Source: Trifolium pratense
Lineage: Eukaryota; Streptophyta; Magnoliopsida; Fabales; Fabaceae
Assembly (NCBI RefSeq): GCF_020283565.1
Contig: NC_060060.1
Span: 19,778,001 to 19,842,000 of the forward strand
Reading direction: 5' to 3'
Length of the DNA: 64,000 bases
This document shows, piece by piece, positions 57,201-64,000 of the stretch; position 1 is the stretch's first letter; every line of letters starts with the position of its first letter. Made by a program: the position numbers and the translations under genes. The notes beneath the pieces are model-generated. The model worked only from the letters and a program-made list of their open reading frames with translations. It made no database searches and was not told where the DNA came from.

Positions 57201-59526
57201 TGGTTAAGTGATGATTCAGATGATGAGCCTCAGGTAATCTGTTTGGTGTTGTCTACCTTCACTTATAGTACAACTTTTTAAATGATAATGTGTTAACTAG
57301 ATTTTATGTATAATGCATTCCAGATACAAAACACGGAATCTCCCTTGTGTAATCTTCACAAAGATGAAAAATATCACCAGCTAATCATTGATGTTAGTAC
57401 TTCTATTACTTTTTTCTGTATCCCCTTTCGTTTTTAATGTGTGACCCCTTAATATCAATATACAGTTGTGCAATGCATTAGCATCCTTACAAAGGTATGG
57501 GGAAGCATTGGAGATTATCAATCTCACTCGACATACTTCTCTGTCTGCTGAGAAGAATGAGAAGCTTCTATCTCTTGGAACTCGTAAGTCCTGAAATTTG
57601 ACAAGATTGTATTTTTTTCTAGATTAATTTTATGCTTCCAACTTTTCTTGTTTCAAGAGGTCAAAATAAAAAATAAATGGATTTATTGCTCGTTTGTATG
57701 TTTTCCCTTCTTTAGCTCTAGAATAGATATTTTGAAGAGAGATATTAATTTTTTGTTCTAGGGTGGGAAAATGCTTTATCTTGCTGACAAAGCAATTTTG
57801 TATTCACAGAAATGGCATACAACACCACAGATCCTAAACAAGGTTTTGTTTGTGTAAAACACAATGTTCTAGAACATGCACAGAGTGTTGCTGCTTGGAA
57901 TTCCTACTACAAGGTCATATCAAGGTAAATTTGTGGAGGCAAGGAAGCTAACGTTAATTAGGCTCCTTAATTTGCTTTTGTAGTAGGACAGAGTTATGGC
58001 CTAAAGTAAAAGTAGAACCTAGTTTTTCTATAATTTCGTTTACTTATTTTATCCTGTCTGATAGATTGGAAAACCGAGATACAAGACACGACAAATTTTT
58101 ACGTAATATGCAAGGAAAATTCGTAGATTGTGTGCCTCCTATCCTCATTTCTGCGCATCAGTTTACTGTATGTAGCCATCATCAAGATGCAGCAAGGAAA
58201 TACCTTGAAGCTTATAAACTTTTGCCCGAGAATCCATTGGTTAATCTTTGTGTTGGTATGCTCTTTCATTTCACGCTGTTTATATATTGTGCTTTCTTAG
58301 CCAAGAACAAGCAGAAATTGAACTCTTATTCATCAATGTTTCTTAGGAACGGCCTTGATCAACTTGGCACTGGGTTTCAGACTTCAAAATAAGCATCAGT
58401 GTGTTGTACAAGGTTTAGCATTCCTCTACAATAATTTGAAGATCTGTGCAAACAGCCAGGTTTGTTTCCATGAATTTCCTTGTGCCCATTTAATAAGAAG
58501 AAAATGTTCATTACTTATTAAAATAAAAACAAGAAAATGGAAGTATCAGCTTTTTTTATATAGTGGATTATTTCGATTCATTTACAACATATTATACCAG
58601 TTCTTATCTGGTATTTATATATTTCTTTGCCCTAATTTGGTCATTGAAATGATCCCAAAACTGCAAGAATGTACACAGCCTATAATTCTTGTGAGTATTG
58701 GTGTTGAAAGGGTTTATTGTAGCCAAGACAACAAAATTGGTCCTATTCCTCACAGCTACTATATTTGGATTTTCCTTGCTGTCATCTTTGTTGGTAAGAA
58801 ATTTGGGTGGGGATTAACAAGTACCTATGGCGACGATTAACAAGTGAAAAGTGAAAGTTCTCGTCAGATAGAGTTTTTGCAAATTTGCAGAGAGAGGTTG
58901 ATAGGGCTGATGCATGCAGCATTAGGTTTGCCTAAGGCATTGAATTGACCAAAGGTTGTTTGCGAAGGAGGACTTGCCAAATGTGCGGGAGGAGGGGGGT
59001 GGGTGCTTATTGGGGTGCAAGAAATTCTCTAGAATTTAGGTAGTGAAAACCATAGTTAGCAATTCAAGTTGAAATTTCCACCTTATCAATCCTTGGATTC
59101 GTGGAGTCACTTTCAATGAAATATGAATAAATACACATTAAAATAATTGGGGTAGCGTATCAGATAAATAAACTAATAGCTGTTGATTCTCATCATGACT
59201 TTTTTTACTTAATACATTAATAAGGTCAAACTGTATTAATTGATCGTTAAGCCATGCAGGAATCTTTATTCAACATAGCTCGGGCATACCATCATGTTGG
59301 TCTTATAACACTGGCAGCAATATATTATGAGAAGGTGATTGCTATGAGCGAAAAAGACTATCCAATTCCAACACTTCCGAACGAGAAAATTGATGTCATT
59401 GAAAATCATAAACCTGGTTACTGCAACCTTCGCAGAGAGGCAGCTTACAATCTGCATTTAATCTACAAAAGAAGTGGGGCTCTTGATCTTGCTAGGCAAG
59501 TTCTGAAAGATCACTGTTCCGTTTGA
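40418..59526 (+). CDS. GTF3C3: TFIIIC TPR subunit (GTF3C3/Tfc4-like)
   Basis: Scaffold subunit of RNA polymerase III factor TFIIIC, which binds tRNA promoters and recruits TFIIIB; nuclear. Eighteen exons give 930 residues: 40418-40722, 41971-42076, 42633-42746, 44156-44337, 45995-46190, 46929-47177, 47807-47953, 48185-48263, 49288-49401, 49472-49638, 52127-52263, 57110-57233, 57324-57392, 57466-57583, 57810-57924, 58065-58255, 58347-58459, 59260-59526. All phases agree. An acidic N-terminus (about 15-60) and a basic cluster (about 130-155, KRSKKRGRQKGSKKK) precede TPR repeats from ~155 (AYLHYANRRYETA, YHTLGLVYNAIGDYEKEMGF, ARCYQSLGERKQAIIYFYKA). A charged coil (KKLLEKKASEKEKKKAEAE) is near 610, and more TPRs end in ARQVLKDHCSV. 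The intron after 48263 is GC-AG. Introns 3, 4, 10 and 11 hold transposons. Length is close to Arabidopsis homologues. Confidence 0.93.
43143..43453 (+). mobile_element. possible solo LTR in TFIIIC intron 3
   Basis: TGTTATTAGGATATAG...GGGTTCCTAACA has TG...CA ends. It contains 'cctataaatatagacttcc'-type promoter sequence and CT-rich stretches, as copia LTRs do. No internal domain lies on either side. No matching TSD was seen, so the call rests on composition and termini only. Confidence 0.4.
43498..43868 (-). mobile_element. complete 371-bp TRIM with PBS and 5-bp TSD
   Basis: LTRs at 43498-43635 and 43725-43868 (138 and 144 bp, TGTTAG...TGACA read on the minus strand) flank an 89-bp interior. 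On the minus strand TGGTATCAGAGCC, the initiator-Met tRNA primer site, directly follows the 5' LTR (43712-43724). The purine tract GCGTGAGGGGGTG directly precedes the 3' LTR. CCCTC flanks it on both sides (43493-43497, 43869-43873). It has no coding capacity, so it must have been moved by another element's proteins. Diverged pieces of the same LTR occur near 45765-45860, and perhaps near 42905-43000. Confidence 0.9.
45609..45962. mobile_element. Stowaway-like MITE containing a TRIM-LTR piece
   Basis: TACTCCCTCCGTCTCATTAT on the left and, as complement on the right, TACCCCTCCATCTCATTTTA are inverted repeats beginning with TA, as in Stowaway elements. Between them lies about 90 bp matching the TRIM LTR ('caaaaccggcttgtaaggtg' and 'atccgatgtgag'). 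The MITE therefore seems to have received a later LTR insertion that has partly decayed. In TFIIIC intron 4, ending about 30 bp before exon 5. Confidence 0.65.
50040..51753 (-). mobile_element. copia-type gag/protease fragment in TFIIIC intron 10
   Basis: Minus-strand frames read, in order: YLQEFVVATTLDDRTIEQYF with LEGLPQNFG (UBN2-type gag, 51484-51753); a Gln/Ser/Thr-rich linker (50396-51007); PDSRASFHVTNASQNIQQ with GPDQIFIGSGQGLQIHS (protease region, 50262-50504); and SVSKFCHDDHSVFFELHSDVCFVKSQ (GAG-pre-integrase, about 50160-50260). Stops and frameshifts break it, and reverse transcriptase and both LTRs are missing. A MITE interrupts the gag part at 51009-51568. Confidence 0.8.
51009..51568. 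mobile_element. 560-bp hAT-type MITE with 8-bp TSD
   Basis: ATAACAAA lies on both sides (51001-51008 and 51569-51576). The ends CAAGGTTGTCGGAATCG and (complement) CATTGTTGTCAAAATCG match at 13 of 17 positions. Internal 'aaaatcgcaa'/'ttgcgatttt' motifs continue the inverted symmetry. A (TA)n microsatellite at about 51190-51266 lies inside it. An 8-bp TSD is the hAT standard. It interrupts the copia gag frame, so it is the younger insertion. Confidence 0.8.
52445..53708. mobile_element. non-autonomous DNA element with long inverted ends (MULE-like)
   Basis: The left 150-180 bp from about 52455 ('tttggttttagttccc', 'aagtgccatgttggatttttt', 'gccacatcagatgtg', 'gcattaatttaattaa') are mirrored as complement on the right up to about 53700 ('TTTGGTTTTCGTCCC', 'AGTGCCACATG', 'GGATTTTTTATGACACAGATG', 'TATTAATTTAATTA'). 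Long terminal inverted repeats fit the Mutator type. The interior (52640-53520) contains a GC-richer segment with minus-strand frames (52642-52995) unlike any transposase I know. It could be captured host sequence; this is inference. Confidence 0.55.
54445..56694 (+). mobile_element. hAT transposon remnant split by an LTR element
   Basis: CTATGATGTTAAT at 54445-54457 and its near-complement ATTAACAACATAG at 56682-56694 could be the ends. Between them, outside the nested LTR element, GC-rich 'tagcg' motifs surround a short frame (56197-56439). This frame reads WPWDSYKDKSKKTIVCDFCF and then RGITRAKKHLLGIRG. It is a BED-type zinc finger with CxxC and a following His, as found at the N-terminus of plant hAT transposases. 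The catalytic part is missing. In TFIIIC intron 11. Confidence 0.6.
54536..56083 (+). mobile_element. young 1.55-kb non-autonomous LTR element
   Basis: Two 379-bp LTRs (54536-54914 and 55705-56083, TGATGTAGG...GCGTCA) differ at only three positions by eye. GTTCC flanks both sides (54531-54535, 56084-56088). TGGTATCAGAGC, an initiator-Met tRNA primer site, starts three bases after the left LTR. The 790-bp interior has one frame, 54962-55726, of 254 codons running just into the 3' LTR. It starts MGDQPVTKAEFYGAM, has an Asn/Arg-rich then acidic middle, and ends with NPGG and DPGG motifs. The start resembles retrotransposon gag N-termini. No enzymatic domain is present, so it depends on a partner element. 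Confidence 0.9.
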
Positions 59527-60014
59527 GATTGCACGATCCTTACAAACTGCACATCATCTTCAGGGTTTTATATGGAATTCTATTATGTATTCACAAAATT
59601 AGATACATGTAGTGCTGCAATATTTTTTTTTTTTTTGTTGCTATATGCAATATATTTATTTAGTATATGGTCTCTGCTTCAGGGCTATAATAACAGTATT
59701 ATTGCTATTAAGTTTCAGTTTAGTTAATCGGTATTTATACTCATTAATTTTCTCCCACTAGTGAGTTTTGTTTGTTTGAGAAATATAAGAATATGATACA
59801 AGTGATTGAATGTGAAAAGTGGCCATGATCTTTTTATGGCATTGAGGATGTTTGAAAGCTTTAGGTTAATTCTGGTGTAATAGTTGAATTTGAAATGAGT
59901 AAGCACACATCGAAAAAGATGACTAGTGAATTTATTGAATGTGAGAAACTATGAAAGTGAGGAAGATGATACAGATGAGTCAACACCGAACAACAGTGTG
60001 GACTTTGTATAGTT

Positions 60015-60163
60015 TTTTTTTCACTACCAGTTTAATTTGGTATGAGGTCAGTTCTGGAATCAAGTGGTTCCAGCTCCTTTCGATCGTAGTTGCGGGGGAT
60101 CGAACCGTGGACCTCCCTACTAAGTTCAGCGCCAATAACCACTGAACCAACTAACGATTGGTT
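60015..60163 (-). mobile_element. tRNA-derived SINE with perfect 12-bp TSD
   Basis: CTTTGTATAGTT lies on both sides (60003-60014 and 60164-60175). On the minus strand the element begins ACCAATCGTTAGTTGGTTCA (A-box-like). It has GGTTCGATCC (B-box) about 65 bases in and ends in an A run. About 149 bp long and different in sequence from the SINE at 3801-4014, so a second family. It lies 0.5 kb after the TFIIIC stop codon. Confidence 0.85.
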
Positions 60164-60175
60164 CTTTGTATAGTT

Positions 60176-60911
60176 AATAACAATTGATCCGAACTGAGAT
60201 CTAAAAAAAACAAAGTGATCCTACCAAACTATATTTCCAATAGTTTTAACATTGAAATTTACTGATTAACATATTCAGTTACTGATTAATGAAGAAAAAA
60301 ATGATAGTAATAATTAATAAAACAACCAATAATTAGCAGCTCATTACAATGATAGAGACAATATTGATCGCAGTTCATGATGGATAAAAAAGGTGAAATA
60401 ACAAACCAGGAATATACACTCTAATCTTTCATAATATGAAAATCCTTCAACACTTGCTACCTTACCTTTCTAATATCTTTCATAATAAAAAATTCATGAA
60501 AAGCATCGTTCAAACAAATATCAAATAGATTTTATTGCTAACTTACTATTGCCCAAATTCATGTAAAGCAGCCAAAGCCTCTAATATAAAAATCGAATTC
60601 CTTTTAATCACTTTAATAACTAGACTCATACATTTTAAATAAAAATAATCGTGCAACTCTTAACACCAAAAATAACACAGTTTAAAATGAGTTTAAAAAA
60701 TTTGATCTATATTACTTGATGTAAACAATAGAAAACTGAATTTCAGAGAACAACTAAACAAGAAACCATGAGTCATTATTAATTATATACCATAACATAT
60801 AAAAAAAATATTGAGTTAAATATCAATACAATTTTCATATGCACAGTTTAATGAAGAATTGTTTCACAGAAAGTTTAATGAAGAATAAACATTTAATTAA
60901 TTAATAATAAA
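60176..60911. other. intergenic, probable peroxidase 3' flank
   Basis: AT-rich, no gene. The phrase 'ttgatcgcagttcatgatgg' near 60365 is matched near 33338 next to peroxidase relic A. The duplicated segment therefore seems to include this 3' flank. Confidence 0.45.
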
Positions 60912-62640
60912 TTAATTAGTGGACCTACAAGTCTTTCTCACTTCACCATTATTTCCGGTAAGAACATTCATAGCACTCATTTTATCCATAACCTCAGGAA
61001 ACCTTTGTTGCCACAAACCATCTTGATTGGCCATCTGTTGAACAATAGGAATTGTTCTAGGATCATTAATCAAATGAGAATCTGTAAGCATAGTTGTCTT
61101 GTTTCTAAATACCATATTCTTGAAAAACAAGTTATCAAGCACCGCCGGTGTCTCATCGAAATTCACTGGCGGGTTTCTAAATTGAGGTGTCCCGGCATTT
61201 GCACATACTTGTTGGAACTCAGTAATCACTGGACCCGGTAATGTAGGGTCAGGTTTTCTTGTGTTTGCGAAATTGTAAATTCTTTCCATAAAAATATCGC
61301 AATGAACTGAACCAACTGAATGTGCACCAATTAAAATAACCATTTCTTCAATTGTGAAACCTTTTCTGGTAAAGAGCTCAACCATTCTTTCGATCGGCCA
61401 ACTAGGCATTGGAAGGTTGTTGGCTTCCACGACGGATGCAAGGGAATAGACGGAATCTCTACGACCGCCAAGAGGCACTCTACGAGGTAAACCTGCAAGG
61501 GCCATTCCTTCGTTGATTGCGAATGCTAATGTATCTGAGCATGATACTACTCCTGGACATTGTTCTTCTAGTTTTGCTTTTATATCATCAACTATATCAG
61601 CTCCTTTGAGAAGTTGACCATTGAAAAATGAACTTTTTTCTACTTGTTCTCCTGTTGGTGAGTAGTCTAGCAAGATTGATGCATCACATCCCTGAACACA
61701 CATGATCATAGTTTAGTTTAACTTTGATAAATAAAATATAAAACACATAATCAAAATTTGAATTGTATGATCTTGAATATCCAATTTATCTAACCAGAAA
61801 CTATCTGACTACATGTTTGCATAAAATTCATTCAAATCAAATCCATGATTGAGACACTTTTACTCTAAAATAGAAATCCACAATTCATACCGGTTATTAA
61901 TAGGCTTTATTGAACGTTTGACCCTTATGTTTTAAAAGTTGTAAGTTAATCTCTTATGTTTTAAATATTTCAAGTTGGTTCCTCAAGTTTCTAACATTTG
62001 AATTAGTTAGTTTTTTCGTCAGTTTTCTGAGTGACACCATTTGAAATAAGCACGTGGTTAACAAAATGCATATGCGGACAAATTCATTGACAACTAACAT
62101 GACATGTAAAATTCCAACTTATTTATTGATAAAAGTGATAAAATGAAATATATTAATATAAAGGATTAACTAATTCAAATGTTATGAACTTGAGGAACCA
62201 ATTTCAAAACGTTCAAAACATGATGGATCAACTTCAAACCTAAAATTCAAAGAGATAATAAAAATAAAAATAAAGAGGACTATGCATGTATGTTGAAATT
62301 TGAAAAAACTTACAACAACGAAGCAATCATGAAATTGAAGACGAAGGAGGTTAGCCACTGCATATGGATTCGTTTTAAGAATCTCGGCAAGAGCATCCGC
62401 CACAATTTTCTCCGCGTTGGGGCAACTACCGCTATAAAATCCTTGCTTAAGATTAGCAATATTATTACTAACAACATCATTATTTGGTGTTTCCTTTGGT
62501 TGATCATTATTGTTATTATTATTACCTTGATTACCTGGATTTGGTAAATCTAAACCATATCCAGCAGGAAAAGCTATTGAAGGAACAATGACAAAGTTGA
62601 AAAACAAAAGGGTCACAAATATGATCCTTGCCATTTTCAT
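60912..62640 (-). CDS. class III secretory peroxidase with poly-Asn linker
   Basis: Haem peroxidase using H2O2 on phenolic and wall substrates in the apoplast or vacuole. Two exons, 62314-62640 and 60912-61691, encode 368 residues; most family genes have four exons. A signal peptide (about 1-23) is followed by an unusual linker of ~40 residues with NQGNNNNNND (about 37-46), then the mature domain from QGFYSGSCPNAEKIV. Arg100 and His104 in LLRLQFHDCF are the distal catalytic pair. GCDASILLD spans the intron. VSCSDTLAFA replaces the usual VSCADILALA. LIGAHSVG carries the proximal haem His233. All eight disulfide cysteines are present (73, 106, 111, 154, 160, 240, one in QQVC, one in RKTC). Two possible starts, ATG at 62640 and 62634, differ by two residues. 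A TATA box lies upstream. Substrate unknown. Confidence 0.92.
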
Positions 62641-62826
62641 TTTTTAACAAAAAATAAATAATAAATGAAAAAAAATGTTGAAAAGGGTGTTCAAGATTAC
62701 ACCAAAGGAAAACAAAGGTGTTACAACCTTTTAATAACAAAATGCGTTTGATTGAAAATTTGAGTTTGTTGTTATGGAAAAATGGTTTATAACCGTTTTG
62801 AAGATGTAACGTTTATAGATGTTATC

Positions 62827-62834
62827 TATATATA
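62827..62834 (-). promoter_or_regulatory. TATA box of the peroxidase gene
   Basis: TATATATAG on the minus strand, about 190 bp upstream of the ATG, giving a leader of roughly 155 bases. Confidence 0.6.
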
Positions 62835-64000
62835 GTGACTCTTTATTTTTATTGGTTGTTTTCTTATCCGTTGAAATAGGAAATTAATCCAACTTTAGCA
62901 ACTCATGTAGCTTTGATCCTTTTTGACCAATGTTAATTTCTTCTACTTGAGCCATATTAAGCAATACATTCAGTTATGTTAGAGAATTTATGAAAAATTA
63001 TGAATTAAGATGAATCTTTTCTATTCCAAATTAACGAAATAGATTGCGTTGTAGCTTTTCACACAATTTTCACGCTGATTTATATCAGGATCGTTGGATA
63101 AAAAATGTACGAACGAGATCGTTTTAAGTGATTTTATGATAGAATTGATTTACACCGTCCGATCTATGATTAATGACTCGGATTTAAAATAGTGTGAAAA
63201 ATAATTGTAGCGAATATTAATCCCGAAATTAACATTCTTTAAGTTGGTCAAACTAGATCTTATATTTAAAGAAAGAGGAGTACATAATAACATGATTGAA
63301 GGTGTGCAATTAATTTCTCACCAAACTCTGTCTCTATTTCTCTTATTAAAACAAATGAGGCTTAATTTTGGCTTAGGCCATCATCATTATAAAAATAAAA
63401 AAGAGGTTTAATTTTAGTTTAATTTCTAATGAATACAATTTATGATCGAAATTTATGGGGTTTAAGTTTAATTTTATTTGTAATGAATACAATTTAAATT
63501 ATGCAAGAGATGTATTTATTTATTTTTTTTATGAGAAGAGATGTATTTTTTTGGACAGAATATAGGTAGTTTTTTGTTAATAATATGATACATATCTTAC
63601 ATTTTCTTTAACATTTACACATGATCTACATATTGAGCAAAATATTCAACTATTTTTACTATGAAGGGAGAGTCTTATTAAATTGGATCGACATTTTGGA
63701 CAAACACACAAATGATTTTAACACCACATTTTCACCCAAAATCTTAAAATATTTTCACCTAATATATGCAACAAATTTAAGAAAACAGAACAACACGATA
63801 TTCTACCAAATAAGAATAATCATGCAATATTGCATAGACAAATCTTAGGAGAAAATGTATGAGTTTAAATGATTTTATAGGATTTATACAGAGTTAAATC
63901 GTATAAACTCATTTTAATTTACGATTTCATTCTAAAAGAATTTCACCTCAATTTAACCTGAAGTATTTAATCAATAGATTTTTTTTAATGAAAAATATAT
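62835..64000. other. upstream flank of the peroxidase, no gene seen
   Basis: AT-rich to the window edge. The first few hundred bases are probably the peroxidase promoter. No coding region or clear repeat is visible. Confidence 0.5.

Overview
The window is nuclear DNA of a flowering plant. Genes are intron-rich and interspersed with AT-rich, transposon-filled sequence, and all splice sites fit plant GT-AG rules apart from one GC-AG intron. The gene repertoire and the repeat types (tRNA-derived SINEs, TRIMs, short non-autonomous LTR elements, MITEs) fit a legume, and a Medicago-like genome is my best guess. That assignment is inference, because no alignment was run.

Five genes look intact. (1) 2389-2727, minus: a small SIAMESE-related CDK inhibitor (SMR6-like), single exon. 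(2) 6959-12738, minus: alanine aminotransferase, 13 coding exons that join in frame to 481 residues, probably cytosolic because a TAA lies in frame just upstream of the ATG. (3) 22564-31003, plus: ribose-phosphate pyrophosphokinase of the plant PRS3/PRS4 type, 7 exons, 403 residues with a plastid-like N-terminal extension. (4) 40418-59526, plus: a TPR subunit of transcription factor TFIIIC (GTF3C3/Tfc4 type), 18 exons, 930 residues. (5) 60912-62640, minus: a secreted class III peroxidase, 2 exons, 368 residues, with an unusual poly-Asn linker. They do not form a pathway or operon; each is an ordinary single-copy-style nuclear gene.

The rest is mostly mobile DNA, much of it unusually well preserved. 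Two tRNA-derived SINEs have perfect 15-bp and 12-bp target-site duplications (TSDs). A 371-bp TRIM has both LTRs, an initiator-Met tRNA primer site and a 5-bp TSD. A 1.55-kb LTR element with near-identical LTRs sits inside a hAT remnant, inside a TFIIIC intron. A 2.04-kb LTR element lies in PRS intron 3. A 5'-truncated LINE with a 16-bp TSD sits inside an LTR in PRS intron 1. A hAT-type MITE is inserted in a copia fragment, and a 1.78-kb inverted repeat (foldback) occupies 34.8-36.6 kb.

Broken host-derived sequence also occurs: two peroxidase gene relics (33.5 and 38.2 kb) and an LRR receptor-kinase fragment (32.0 kb). I saw no rRNA, tRNA gene, CRISPR array or prokaryotic-type system. Nothing here clearly amounts to a new biological system. 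The most unusual items are the foldback, the GC-AG intron, the small LTR elements with unexplained ORFs, and the duplicated splice-acceptor block in PRS intron 1.
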